Source of the DNA: Xanthobacter flavus
GTDB taxonomy: Bacteria > Pseudomonadota > Alphaproteobacteria > Rhizobiales > Xanthobacteraceae
NCBI RefSeq assembly: GCF_017875275.1
Contig: NZ_JAGGML010000001.1
Span: 310,001-374,000 of the forward strand
Length of the DNA: 64,000 nt
Direction: 5' to 3'
Shown here: piece after piece, positions 43,658 through 52,891 of the stretch
How the letters are laid out: every line of letters starts with the position of its first letter
Numbering within the stretch: position 1 is the first letter of the stretch
Program-made: the position numbers and the translations under genes
The notes under the pieces: generated by a model
The model's input: only the letters and a program-made list of their open reading frames with translations
Told to the model about the DNA's origin: nothing
The model's database searches: none

Positions 43658-43771
43658 ATGACGAAATGCAAGTTCCCGAAGTCGGTTCGCGTCCGCCGCC
43701 ACTGGCGCCGCGATCACCACGGCGAGTGGCGACCGATTCAGGAGCACTGTCGCGGACTGCCCCGTCGCTGA
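43658..43771 (+). CDS. Very small basic protein (37 aa)
   Basis: MTKCKFPKSVRVRRHW, ending HCRGLPRR. A weak GAGG lies 10 bases upstream. Two Cys and several His suggest a possible metal-binding knuckle. A strong terminator follows 70 bases later, which gives modest support. Confidence 0.35.
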   Translation: MTKCKFPKSVRVRRHWRRDHHGEWRPIQEHCRGLPRR

Positions 43772-44148
43772 CGGTAACAGTCCGCTGAGTGAGGCAGAGC
43801 TAGGATCGCGATTGCCATCCTGACCTAGCGCTTGCCACCTAGGGCGCCGATGGAAGTCGGCGCCCTTTCTTTTGACACCCGACGGAACGGCCTGAAGCTG
43901 TCAACCGACGCTAGACAGAATCCGCTGACGCCTGAGTGTTCGTCAAAATATGCGCGTACGCATATCTCTACACAAGCCGCCTGTTGCGATAATCGCAACT
44001 GACGCCGTCAGGTGTCGTTCTAATGAGACACCGTCCCCAGATATTCACACGCATCGCGACTGTGATTTCCCGGAATTCTTCCCCGAATTCGTCCCGGAAT
44101 TTTCCACGAACCCACAATAAGTTATTGAAATTAAATGATTTTATTTTC
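43772..44148. other. Gap upstream of tRNA-Leu with terminator and inverted repeats
   Basis: 377 bp without a gene. Besides the terminator there is an inverted repeat ATATGCG/CGCATAT at 43,948-43,965 and a short run of GAATT-containing repeats at 44,070-44,106. If the small island entered at the tRNA-Leu 3' end, an attachment site would lie at the right edge here. Confidence 0.4.
43841..43873 (+). terminator. Rho-independent terminator
   Basis: AGGGCGCCGA and TCGGCGCCCT form a perfect 10-bp stem with a 6-base loop, then TTCTTTT. Confidence 0.85.
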
Positions 44149-44233
44149 TGGTGCGGACGGCGGGACTCGAACCCGCACGCCTTGCGGCGCAAGATTTTAA
44201 GTCTCGTGCGTCTACCGGTTTCGCCACGTCCGC
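44149..44233 (-). tRNA. tRNA-Leu (anticodon TAA)
   Basis: 85 bases with CCA. GCGGACG/CGTCCGC acceptor stem, a long variable arm (class II), anticodon loop ACTTAAAAT and GGTTCGAGTCC as the T arm. Its 3' end faces the small island. Confidence 0.92.
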
Positions 44234-44320
44234 GGGGCCGGGCGCACGACCCGGCGGACGTGTCTTAGAGCATGTTTCGCGGCGGGAGTGTACCTCCTCG
44301 CCGCGCGTCGCGACGCCGGC

Positions 44321-44746
44321 TCAGCGCCGGCCGGTGCGTTCGGCCTCGAGACGCCAGCACAGGATGGCGCCCATCATCAGGCCGCCGATGAGGCTGAGGT
44401 GCTCGACCACCACATGGAACTCGAACAGCCGCTGCTCGCCCTGCATGGTCCAGAAGGGGTGGGCGATGGGGATGGTGAGCGCGGTGAACACCGCCAGCAT
44501 GCCGAAGCCGAGCCAGGCCATGCGGTTGGCGATGACCATGGCCGAGCCGGCCAGCAGCACCACGATGGCGAGCGGCACGAACACCACGGCCGGCTTCACG
44601 CCGAAGAATTCGAACAGCGTCAACGCGCCACCGAAGTTGAACAATTTGTCCAGGCCGGCGCCCCAGAAGATGAAGGTGAGCAGCGCACGGGCGAAGATGC
44701 CGAATGCGGGGCTCGACAACAGGGCGGCGATGGGACGTGGGGTCAA
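44321..44746 (-). CDS. DoxX-like membrane protein
   Basis: About 141 residues from a TTG at 44,746 with AGGTGCC upstream; no ATG is available nearby. Four helices: FARALLTFIFWGAGLDKLFN, VVFVPLAIVVLLAGSAMVIA, MLAVFTALTIPIAHPFW and LSLIGGLMMGAILCW. The GLDKL turn after the first helix is typical of DoxX/SURF4-type proteins. Physiological role unclear. Confidence 0.7.
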   Translation of the reverse strand: MTPRPIAALLSSPAFGIFARALLTFIFWGAGLDKLFNFGGALTLFEFFGVKPAVVFVPLAIVVLLAGSAMVIANRMAWLGFGMLAVFTALTIPIAHPFWTMQGEQRLFEFHVVVEHLSLIGGLMMGAILCWRLEAERTGRR

Positions 44747-44879
44747 GATGGCACCTGTGGGCAGTTGAGACGGCGCGCGCCTGATAGCCGGCGGCCGGCA
44801 CCCGCGCGCCTGCCTCTCTTGCCGCCCGCTCTCTGAACGGCAGCTGAACCGATGTGCGCCACCCGCCGGCGCGCCGTCC

Positions 44880-45278
44880 TCAGGAGGCGTCGGCGGCAAC
44901 CGGGGTGATGGCGACGGATTCGCCGCAGCCGCAGGAGGACGTCTGGTTGGGATTGTTGAAGACGAACTGGGACGACACCCTGTCCGTCTTGAAATCCATC
45001 TCGGTGCCGATCAGGAAGAGCACCGCCTTGGAATCCACCACAACCTTCACGCCCTTGTCCTCGACCACCGAATCGAGCGGTGCCACCTCGGTGGTGAAGT
45101 CGAGCTTGTAGGACATGCCGGCGCACCCGCCGTTCTCGATGCCCACGCGCACGGCGGTCCCCGGCTCGGCATCGGCGAGAATCTCGCGCAGGCGCTCGGC
45201 GGCGACATCGGTGATGCGGATCACCGGCGGCAGGCTGCGCCGGGCGGGGCGGACGGGGGGCGTTTCAGTAACACTCAT
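44880..45278 (-). CDS. A-type Fe-S cluster carrier (IscA/SufA/ErpA family)
   Basis: 132 residues. VIRITDVAAERLREIL, GIENGGCAGMSYKLDF with the first Cys ligand, and SSCGCGESVA with the C-terminal Cys pair are the complete signature. It delivers 4Fe-4S clusters to apo-enzymes; complex I, encoded 7 kb away, is a major client in general. No other suf/isc gene is in the window, so I do not assign sufA or erpA. Confidence 0.9.
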   Translation of the reverse strand: MSVTETPPVRPARRSLPPVIRITDVAAERLREILADAEPGTAVRVGIENGGCAGMSYKLDFTTEVAPLDSVVEDKGVKVVVDSKAVLFLIGTEMDFKTDRVSSQFVFNNPNQTSSCGCGESVAITPVAADAS

Positions 45279-45545
45279 GGCAAACCTCCAGACCCTGCCG
45301 GTTCAAGGTCGGCGGGCCAGCCTCCTACAAATGGTGGATGATCGCGGCAGGAGCAAGTCTCAGGATGCATCCGGGATGCCGCCCCCCTGCAAGGATGGCC
45401 GTGAGCCTGGTGAGCCGGTATTTTGCAACCATGACACCGCAACCATGACATGGGGAATTTCCGCGATTTCTCTTTTTCGCAGCGACGGTCAAGATATAGG
45501 TCTCGACACGGCGGCCTGACGCCGGCTCGAGGGGGCAGACGAAGC

Positions 45546-48500
45546 ATGAGGGCGAAACCGGCCAGCAGGCGGTTCCGCGCGGCGACCGCGATCATGGCGG
45601 TTGCCGCGATGTGGAGCCGTGCGGCCGAAGCCCAGCCGGCCATCGCCACCGGCAGTTTCGGCAGCGCGCCGACGCTCAAGACCACCCTCATTGCCCTCGT
45701 GGTCGCCGCCGCCATTGGCGCCGCAGCCTTCATGGCCGCGCGACTGGTCGCCCGGCGAAACGCGGCGAGCGACGCGGCCGCAGGCCCGTTCAGCGCGAAC
45801 GGCACGGCACATGCGCTGCCGGTGCCCACGGGCGCCGGAGGCGCCATGCGCGCCGTGCTCCTGCTGCTCGGGCTCGGCGCCATTCTTCTCGTGGTGACCG
45901 TGCTCGTCTACCAGGCCAGCGTGCAATCGGCGATCACCGATACGCGGCGCCTCCTCGCCACCCTCGCCGAGGTTCAGGTGCGCAGCCTCGCCCAGGAGCG
46001 CCAGCGGCTGGAGACGGGAGCGCTGGCGTTGGGATCGAGCCGCTTCCTCGCCGACGATGTGGCCGGCTGGCACGCCGAGCCGTCCTCCGAACGGCGTGAG
46101 CGCCTGCGCCTTCTGCTCGGCGACAGCGCGCGGGCCTTCGGCTTCGTCGGTGCCGAGCTGTGGACCAACAAGGGCGCCTTCGTGATGTCGTCCGGCCCGG
46201 AGCCCGGCCGGCCCGACATGGCGGAGATGGTGCGGCAGGTGGCGGCCACAGGCCAGTTGGCGGAGGCCCCCCCGCCCCGCGATTCCGGCCGCGCCGGCGG
46301 CTTCGCCTTCCTGGTGAACGTGCCGGTGCGCAACGCCGCGAACGAGCCTTGCTGCGTGCTGCTCCTGCAATCGCCGGCGCGGCCCGATGCCCACCCCATG
46401 CTCTCGGCGGTGTTCCGCACCGCCCGCACGGCTGAAGCGCTGCTGGTGGGGCCGGATCCGCGCGGCGGCGTGCGCGTCACCACGGCGGTCTCGCGCGATC
46501 AGGCGGCGCCGATGCCCCGGACATTCGCCGCCGACCCCTTCAGCTTCGCGGCCGGCACCGGCAACGCGGTCGGTGCCGGGACGGGCACCGATCCGTCCGG
46601 CCGCGCCGTTCTGGCGGTGCGCGTACCGATTCCCGGCGAACAGTCCGCGCTGGTCCTCAAGGTGGATCGCGACGAGATCCTCGGCGGGGCCCGCACCTCG
46701 GCCTTCTTCTCGGCGGCGCTCGCCTGCGCGCTGCTTCTGCTGGCGGTGGCGGTGGGGCGTGGGCTCCTGCAGAAAACCCGGATGCGCGATGCGGCGCGCG
46801 AGCTCACCGCCGCCCGCGCGGTGGGCGAGGCCGAGGCGCGCTTCCGCGCCGCCTTCGACCAGGCCGCCACCGGCATCCTCCACCTCGACCTCGACGGCAC
46901 CATCCTGCGCGCCAACGACAAGGCCTGCCGCATGCTGGGCCGGCCGGCGGACGCGCTTGCGGGCTTGAGCCTGTGGCAGCTGCGGGAGGCGACCCACGCA
47001 GCCAAGGGTGCCGACGTGATCCGCCCCCTCCTCGACGGACGGGCCGCCGAGATCGAGACCGAGGAAAGCGTGGTGCGCCCGGACGGCTCGGCGATCTGGC
47101 TTGGCTTCACCTTCTCGCTGGTCCGCAATGCGGATGGCGCGGCGGACCACCTGCTGCTGGTCGCGCAGGACATCTCCGCCCGGCGCGCCGCCGAGGCGGC
47201 CCTGCGCGAGAGCGAGGAGCGCTTCGGCCTCGCGGTGAAGGGCTCGGACCAGGGCGTCTGGGATCTCGACGTCCGCACCGGCCGGCTCTACCTGTCGCAG
47301 CGGGCGCGGGAGATGCTCGGCGTCGGCCCCGATGAAGCGGTGGACGTGCGGCGTCCGTGGCACGAGATGCTGCACGCCGACGACCGGCGCAAGGTGGCGG
47401 CCGCGTGGAAGGCCTTCCTCAGGGGCGGGTCGCCGACCCTGGAACTCGACATCCGCCTGCGCCGGCCGGACGGCGCCTATCACGATTTCCGCTGGCATGG
47501 TCTCGCCGCCCGCGATGCCGCCGGCGCCATCAGCCGGACGGTGGGTCTTCTCGCCGACATCACCGGCTCCAAGCAGACCGAGCGCCACCTCCGGCTCGCG
47601 GCGGCCGTGTTCGCCAATTCCCACGACGGGCTGGTGGTGACGAACCTCAGGTCCGAGGTATCCGCCGTCAATCCCGCCTTCTCGCGCATCACCGGCTACG
47701 CCGAGGAGGAGATCCTCGGCCAGAACATGCGCCTGCTCCATTCCGGCCGGCACGACCGCGACTTCTACCGGGCCCTGTGGAGCGAGCTGACCACCGCCGG
47801 CGTCTGGCGGGGCGAGATCTGGAATCGCCGCAAGAATGGGGAAATCTTCCTCCAGCAGCTCAACATCACCACGGTCTATGACGAGAGCGGCGCGGCGCAG
47901 AACTTTGTGGGCGCCTTCCAGGACATCACCCAGAGCAAGCATTCGGAATTCGAGCTGGACCGGCTCGCCCATTACGATCCGCTGACCGACCTGCCGAACC
48001 GCACGCTCATCGCCTCGCTGCTCGACCTCGCCCTGAGCCGGCCGGGATCGCGCTGCGCCGTGCTGTTCTTGGACCTCGACCGCTTCAAGACCGTCAACGA
48101 CAGCCTCGGCCACATGGCCGGCGACGCGGTGCTGCAGATGGCCGCCCGGCGTATCCAGGACGGGCTGGAGAGCGGCGCCACCCTCGGCCGGCACGGCGGC
48201 GACGAATTCGTCATCATCCTGGAGGGCATCGCCGGGCCGGAGGACGCCGCCACCGTCGCCAACCGGATCATCCAGGAGATGGGCCGGCCCTTCGCCATGC
48301 CAGGGGGCGGCGAAATCTATCTCGGCGCCAGCGTCGGCATCAGCCTGTTCCCCGAGGACGCGGACACCCCGGCGACCCTGCTCCAGCACGCGGATTCGGC
48401 GCTCGCGGAAGCCAAGTCCCACGGCCGCGGCGGCTATGCCTTCTACACCCAGGCACTCACCCGCGGCGCCCGCGTGCGCATGGAGATGGAGGCGGACCTG

Positions 48501-49319
48501 CGCCGCGCCCTCGCCCGCGAGGAATTCGTCCTGAACTTTCAGCCGGTGGTGAACCTCGCCACTGGCCGCATCGCCGGCACCGAGGCGCTGGTGCGCTGGC
48601 AGAGTCCCACCCATGGCCTCGTCACCCCCAACCGCTTCATTCCCCTCGCCGAGGAAACCGGCCTGATCGAGCCGCTGGGCAATTGGGTGATGGAGGCCGC
48701 CTGCCGTCAGATGGCCGAATGGCTGGACAAGGGCGCCGACCTCGACTTCATCGCGGTGAACCTGTCACCGCGCCAGTTCCAGCGCGGCGCCCTGTGCGAG
48801 TTCGTGGACGACGTGCTGCGCCGCACCGGCCTGCCGCCGCACAAGCTGGAGGTGGAGATTACCGAAAACCTTCTGTTCGATGCGCGCGCCGCGGCGGAGC
48901 GCAAGCTGCGCCAGCTGAAGGAGACCGGCGTGCGCATCGCCCTCGACGATTTCGGCACCGGCTATTCCTCGCTCGCCTACCTCAAGCGTTTCCCCATCTC
49001 CAAGCTGAAGATCGACCGCAGCTTCGTGCGCGACCTGCCGCGCACGGCAGACGCGGAGATCGCCACCGCCATCATCTCCATCGCCCGGGCGCTCGGCTTC
49101 TCGGTGGTGGCGGAAGGCATCGAGGATCCGCGCCAGCACGACTTCCTGAAAGCGCGGGGCTGCGACTTCGGCCAGGGTCACCTGTTCAGCCGCGCGGTGT
49201 CCGGGGAGCGCCTGCTGCGCCTCGCGCTCAGCGGCCCTCTGGCGCCGGTGCCGACACCCGGCGCGCCCCGCGGCCCGGCGCCCCGGACCAATACGCCGGG
49301 CAGCACCTCCCTGCACTGA
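45546..49319 (+). CDS. Membrane-anchored PAS-PAS-PAS-GGDEF-EAL regulator
   Basis: 1257 residues. Signal-like N-terminus and helices near residues 45-65 and 105-125 (AVLLLLGLGAILLVVTVLV) flank a periplasmic sensor; another helix lies near 385-400. Three PAS domains follow (around 420-540, 560-680, 690-800; e.g. GILHLDLDGTILRAND, NPAFSRITGYAEEEILGQN). The cyclase domain keeps GGDEF and FLDLDRFKTVND; the phosphodiesterase keeps EALVRW, DDFGTGYSSLAYLKR and KIDRSFV. Both c-di-GMP synthesis and breakdown are possible. The start with a full N-terminus was chosen. Confidence 0.88.
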   Translation: MRAKPASRRFRAATAIMAVAAMWSRAAEAQPAIATGSFGSAPTLKTTLIALVVAAAIGAAAFMAARLVARRNAASDAAAGPFSANGTAHALPVPTGAGGAMRAVLLLLGLGAILLVVTVLVYQASVQSAITDTRRLLATLAEVQVRSLAQERQRLETGALALGSSRFLADDVAGWHAEPSSERRERLRLLLGDSARAFGFVGAELWTNKGAFVMSSGPEPGRPDMAEMVRQVAATGQLAEAPPPRDSGRAGGFAFLVNVPVRNAANEPCCVLLLQSPARPDAHPMLSAVFRTARTAEALLVGPDPRGGVRVTTAVSRDQAAPMPRTFAADPFSFAAGTGNAVGAGTGTDPSGRAVLAVRVPIPGEQSALVLKVDRDEILGGARTSAFFSAALACALLLLAVAVGRGLLQKTRMRDAARELTAARAVGEAEARFRAAFDQAATGILHLDLDGTILRANDKACRMLGRPADALAGLSLWQLREATHAAKGADVIRPLLDGRAAEIETEESVVRPDGSAIWLGFTFSLVRNADGAADHLLLVAQDISARRAAEAALRESEERFGLAVKGSDQGVWDLDVRTGRLYLSQRAREMLGVGPDEAVDVRRPWHEMLHADDRRKVAAAWKAFLRGGSPTLELDIRLRRPDGAYHDFRWHGLAARDAAGAISRTVGLLADITGSKQTERHLRLAAAVFANSHDGLVVTNLRSEVSAVNPAFSRITGYAEEEILGQNMRLLHSGRHDRDFYRALWSELTTAGVWRGEIWNRRKNGEIFLQQLNITTVYDESGAAQNFVGAFQDITQSKHSEFELDRLAHYDPLTDLPNRTLIASLLDLALSRPGSRCAVLFLDLDRFKTVNDSLGHMAGDAVLQMAARRIQDGLESGATLGRHGGDEFVIILEGIAGPEDAATVANRIIQEMGRPFAMPGGGEIYLGASVGISLFPEDADTPATLLQHADSALAEAKSHGRGGYAFYTQALTRGARVRMEMEADLRRALAREEFVLNFQPVVNLATGRIAGTEALVRWQSPTHGLVTPNRFIPLAEETGLIEPLGNWVMEAACRQMAEWLDKGADLDFIAVNLSPRQFQRGALCEFVDDVLRRTGLPPHKLEVEITENLLFDARAAAERKLRQLKETGVRIALDDFGTGYSSLAYLKRFPISKLKIDRSFVRDLPRTADAEIATAIISIARALGFSVVAEGIEDPRQHDFLKARGCDFGQGHLFSRAVSGERLLRLALSGPLAPVPTPGAPRGPAPRTNTPGSTSLH

Positions 49320-49329
49320 GGAGACGCTG

Positions 49330-49599
49330 CTATTCCCCGACCTTGAAGGGCATCGGGATATCTTCCAGCGAGATGATGCCGCTGGTCATGAGGTAGATGA
49401 TGCCGGCCGTGACGACGAGCGCGATCAGGCTGGTGGCGATCACCTTGTAGAGCATCAGCGGACGCACCGGCGCGCCGGGATCGGTCCCGGGGACGACGTC
49501 CGCGCTCTCCGCCTGGGAGCGCACGCCCCACGGCAGCACGGCGAACAGGCTCACCCACCACACGATGAAATAGATGGCGACGACGGCACCGACCGACAC
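49330..49599 (-). CDS. DUF1467 family membrane protein
   Basis: 89 residues with two helices (VVAIYFIVWWVSLFAVLP and VIATSLIALVVTAGIIYLM) and the linker GVRSQAES. The family is small, alphaproteobacterial and regularly sits after mce downstream of nuo genes. Function unknown. Confidence 0.85.
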   Translation of the reverse strand: MSVGAVVAIYFIVWWVSLFAVLPWGVRSQAESADVVPGTDPGAPVRPLMLYKVIATSLIALVVTAGIIYLMTSGIISLEDIPMPFKVGE

Positions 49600-49697
49600 G
49601 GCGTCTTCCTTGATTGGCGGCGCCAGGGTCCCGGCGCCGCGAAGGGAATTTCATGCCATCGGCCCCGGTCTGCGACCGGCGCCGCGCGGGCCGTTCC

Positions 49698-50102
49698 TCA
49701 GGCCTGCTCCAGTTCCACCAGCGTGCCGTTGAAGTCCTTGGGGTGAAGGAACAGCACCGGCTTGCCGTGGGCGCCGATCTTCGGCTCGCCCGAGCCGAGC
49801 ACGCGGGCACCGCTGGCCTTGAGCTGGTCGCGGGCGACGATGATGTCGTCGACCTCGTAGCACAGGTGGTGGATGCCGCCGTCCGGATTGCGCTCGAGGA
49901 ACTTGGCGATCGGCGAATCCGCGCCGAGGGGCTCCAGGAACTCGATCTTGGTGTTGGGCAGGGTCACGAACACCGTGGTCACCCCATGCTCCACCTGCGG
50001 CACGGCGGCGGAGACCTCCGCGCCCAGGGTGTCGCGATAGAGCGCCGAGGCGGCCGCGATGTCGCGCACCGCGATGGCCACGTGATTGAGCCGTCCGATC
50101 AT
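49698..50102 (-). CDS. mce: Methylmalonyl-CoA epimerase
   Basis: 134 residues, a complete two-repeat glyoxalase/VOC fold: IGRLNHVAIAVRDIAAASALY, VTLPNTKIEFLEPLGADSP, GGIHHLCYEVDDI and LFLHPKDFNGTLVELEQ with metal-ligand His and Glu residues. It interconverts (R)- and (S)-methylmalonyl-CoA in propionate breakdown. The start at 50,102 was chosen because the longer frame is unrelated in style. Confidence 0.9.
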   Translation of the reverse strand: MIGRLNHVAIAVRDIAAASALYRDTLGAEVSAAVPQVEHGVTTVFVTLPNTKIEFLEPLGADSPIAKFLERNPDGGIHHLCYEVDDIIVARDQLKASGARVLGSGEPKIGAHGKPVLFLHPKDFNGTLVELEQA

Positions 50103-50248
50103 GTTTCCCCTCCGGTTCGTCACCGATCCATAGCGCAAGGCGCGGCACGGAGAAATACGGCCATTGGGCGGCCTCGGCTCAGCACGCGGCGAGGCGATCA
50201 CCGCGCAGGCTGTTTGGGCGTGCTCCGCTCAGGCGCCGCGCGGGCTTG

Positions 50249-50271
50249 GTCCGGAGGTTGCACCTCCGGAC
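50249..50271 (-). terminator. Perfect hairpin after the RNase J gene
   Basis: GTCCGGAGGT and ACCTCCGGAC pair perfectly around a 3-base loop, 5 bases beyond the RNase J stop. No T tract follows, so it may protect the mRNA end or terminate with help. Confidence 0.5.
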
Positions 50272-50275
50272 AGGC

Positions 50276-51946
50276 TCACACCTCAAGCACGTGGACGTGG
50301 CAGACCGGCTTCTTGCCCCAGGCCGCGTTGACGGCCGAGCGCACCGCCCGCTCCAGGCTCTCGGCCAGCGCCTCGGGATCGCGGCGGCGGGCCTTGGGAA
50401 GGTTGTCGAGGGTGGCGACCACCGTGTCGAGCACGTGATCGAGCATGTCCAAACCGCCCTCCCCGCGCTCCGGCACGCCGGTGATCTCCACGGAAGGATC
50501 GCCCGCGAGGCCGCCCTGCTTGTTCACCGCCACGGCGATGGAGATGGCGCCCACATAGCTGAGCTTGCGCCGCTCGGGGATGGCGCGCGCCCCCTCGGCC
50601 AGCAGCAGGCGACCGTCCTTGTAGAGGCGGCCGAAGGGCACGTCGTCCACCCGCTCGGCCGGGCCGGGGGCGAGGCGGATGACGTTGCCGTCATAGCAAT
50701 TCACCACCTCCGGCACGCCCATGCGGCGGGCGAGCAGCGCGTGCTCGTGCAGGTGCAGCGCCTCGCCATGCACCGGGATCGCCACCTCAGGGCGGATCAT
50801 GCGGTACATCTCCTCCAGTTCGCCCCGCCGGGGATGACCGGAGACGTGGACGAGGGCGGTGCGATCGGTGATGACCTCCACCCCGCGCTTGATGAGCGCG
50901 TTGACGATGTGGTTCACCACCTTCTCGTTGCCGGGAATGGTGCGCGAGGAAAACACCACCTGGTCGCCCGGCGACAGCGCGATCTCGGGATGATCATCGT
51001 CGGCGATGCGGCGCAGCGCGGCGCGCGGCTCGCCCTGGCTGCCGGTGAGGATGGCCACCACGCGCTCGCGCGGCAGGTATCCATAGGCATCCGCGCCCCG
51101 GAAGGCGGGAATGCCGTCCAGCAGCCCCTGCTCACGGGCGACGCCGACGACGCGCTCCAGCGCCCGGCCCACCAGCACCACCTCGCGCCCGTTGGCATAA
51201 GCTGCCTCGGCGATGCCGCGGATGCGGGCCACGTTGGAGGAGAAGGTGGTGAAGGCGATGCGGTGCTTCGCCTTGGCGACGATGGCCTTCAGCGAGGCTC
51301 CCACATCCGCCTCGGACGGGGAGATGCCGTCGCGGATGGCATTGGTGGAATCGCAGATGATGGCGCGCACGCCCTCGTCGCCCAGCGCCTTCAGCCGAGC
51401 AATGTCGGTGGCCTCGCCGACGAGGGGCGTCGGGTCGAGCTTCCAGTCGCCCGTATGGACCACCAGACCCGCCTTGGTGCGGATGGCGAGGGCGTGGCTG
51501 TCCGGGATGGAGTGCGACACCGGCACGAATTCGACGCTGAACGGCCCGATCTGTACCGGCTGGCGCGCGCGCACGACCTCGATGGGCAGTTCGGAGGGCG
51601 CGCCCGGCTCGCCGGCCCGCTTCGCTTCCAGAAGGCCGGCAGTGAAGCGGGTGGTGTAGATGGGGCACTTCAGGCGCGGCCATAGGTCCAGCACCGCGCC
51701 GATATGGTCCTCATGACCATGGGTCAGCACGAGGCCGGCGATCCTCTTGCGCTCGGTTTCGAGGAAGCGGATGTCGGGCAGCACGAGGTCCACGCCCGGC
51801 GCCTCCTCCCCCGCGAAGCTCATGCCGAGATCGACCACGAGCCATTCCCGCGCCTTCTTCGGGCCGAAGCCATAGAGGCCGAGGTTCATTCCGATCTCGC
51901 CCACGCCGCCGAGGGGCGCGAAGACCAGTTCATCCGTGGGTGCCAT
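50276..51946 (-). CDS. rnj: Ribonuclease J
   Basis: 556 residues. Metallo-beta-lactamase motif TLVLTHGHEDHIGAVLDLW-type (HGHEDHIGA) after VVDLGMSFAGEE, then beta-CASP parts: GDWKLDPTPL, ICDSTNAIRDG, GSQGEPRAALRRI and VHVSGHPRRGELEEMYRMI with HGEALHLHEHA. It degrades and matures RNA as a 5'-exonuclease/endonuclease. It lies between birA and mce, as usual in this order. Confidence 0.92.
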   Translation of the reverse strand: MAPTDELVFAPLGGVGEIGMNLGLYGFGPKKAREWLVVDLGMSFAGEEAPGVDLVLPDIRFLETERKRIAGLVLTHGHEDHIGAVLDLWPRLKCPIYTTRFTAGLLEAKRAGEPGAPSELPIEVVRARQPVQIGPFSVEFVPVSHSIPDSHALAIRTKAGLVVHTGDWKLDPTPLVGEATDIARLKALGDEGVRAIICDSTNAIRDGISPSEADVGASLKAIVAKAKHRIAFTTFSSNVARIRGIAEAAYANGREVVLVGRALERVVGVAREQGLLDGIPAFRGADAYGYLPRERVVAILTGSQGEPRAALRRIADDDHPEIALSPGDQVVFSSRTIPGNEKVVNHIVNALIKRGVEVITDRTALVHVSGHPRRGELEEMYRMIRPEVAIPVHGEALHLHEHALLARRMGVPEVVNCYDGNVIRLAPGPAERVDDVPFGRLYKDGRLLLAEGARAIPERRKLSYVGAISIAVAVNKQGGLAGDPSVEITGVPERGEGGLDMLDHVLDTVVATLDNLPKARRRDPEALAESLERAVRSAVNAAWGKKPVCHVHVLEV

Positions 51947-52119
51947 CAGGGGGTCACTTCCAAACGCGGCGCCCGGCGCGCCGGCGCGAGCGCGTGCCGG
52001 CGAGCGCGTGACGCGCCAAACAGAAACAGCCCCGCGACGCGAGGCTCAGGAAAAGGCGGGCGGTCGTATGATGGGGTCCCGCCCCCGCAATGCAAGCCTT
52101 CCGGGCCCGGCCGCGACGA

Positions 52120-52887
52120 TCAGTCGGGCTTGCCGAGGGAGACATCGCCCGCGGTGATGATCTCGGCCACGCCGTCCCGACGCCGCAGCATCATGGCGCC
52201 GCGGGTGTCGATATTCTCGAAACGCCCGACCACCTCGCGCTCGCCGATCTTCACGCTTACCTGGTCACCCATGCCAAGCGCATGACGCATCCAGTCCGAG
52301 CGGATGGCGGGGAAGCCGGCGCCGGCGTTCCACTGGTTGAGGCGGACCGCCATGGCCAGGTCGAGGGCCTCCAGCATCCGGTCGGGCGCGGTGGGCGCGC
52401 CGAGGGCTTCGAGGCTGGTCGCCTTGTAGGGCAGGTCCTCGGGATGGTGCAGGCAGTTGACGCCGAAGCCGATCACCGCCGCCGGGCGGCCGTTCGGGTC
52501 GGTGCCGCCCTCCACCAGAATGCCGGCCACCTTGCCGCCATCGATCAGAAGGTCGTTCGGCCATTTGAGCTTCATCTGCTCGGCCGCGATCTGCGGCGCG
52601 GCGGAGACGACCGCATCCCGCAGCGCGAGGCCGGCGACGAAACACAGCTGGGCGAGATTCGCCACCGGCGCCGGATTGGGCAGCACCAAAGTGGCGAAGA
52701 GATTGCCCAGCTCGGACGTCCACGGCCGGCCGCGGCGTCCCCGCCCGGCCGTCTGGATGTCAGACACCAGCCAGACCGGGAAGGTCTCGCCGCGCTGCAG
52801 GCGCGCCATCCCCTCGGCGTTGGTGGAGCCGATCTGGGTGAAGCGGACGATGGGAACCGTGGAACCCTGGAATTCGTAATGAGCCAT
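52120..52887 (-). CDS. birA: Biotin-protein ligase
   Basis: 255 residues from MAHYEFQG. IGSTNAEGMARLQRGE, the biotinyl-AMP loop TAGRGRRGRPW, LKWPNDLLIDGGKVAGILVEG and a C-terminal SH3-like domain (VKIGEREVVGRFENID). No N-terminal HTH, so it is a pure ligase and not a repressor. It biotinylates carboxylases. Follows nuoN by 4 bases. Confidence 0.92.
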   Translation of the reverse strand: MAHYEFQGSTVPIVRFTQIGSTNAEGMARLQRGETFPVWLVSDIQTAGRGRRGRPWTSELGNLFATLVLPNPAPVANLAQLCFVAGLALRDAVVSAAPQIAAEQMKLKWPNDLLIDGGKVAGILVEGGTDPNGRPAAVIGFGVNCLHHPEDLPYKATSLEALGAPTAPDRMLEALDLAMAVRLNQWNAGAGFPAIRSDWMRHALGMGDQVSVKIGEREVVGRFENIDTRGAMMLRRRDGVAEIITAGDVSLGKPD

Positions 52888-52891
52888 CGTC

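Noticed and set aside
43968-44192. Minus-strand frame across the tRNA-Leu 3' part
   Set aside because: Its start lies in the tRNA (GFESRRPHQ is translated tRNA) and the rest has no protein-like pattern.
45489-48614. A 1041-codon open frame antisense to the PAS-GGDEF-EAL gene
   Set aside because: It is rich in Gly, Arg, His and Gln with no domain pattern, whereas the plus strand shows full catalytic motifs. Long antisense frames are expected at this GC content.
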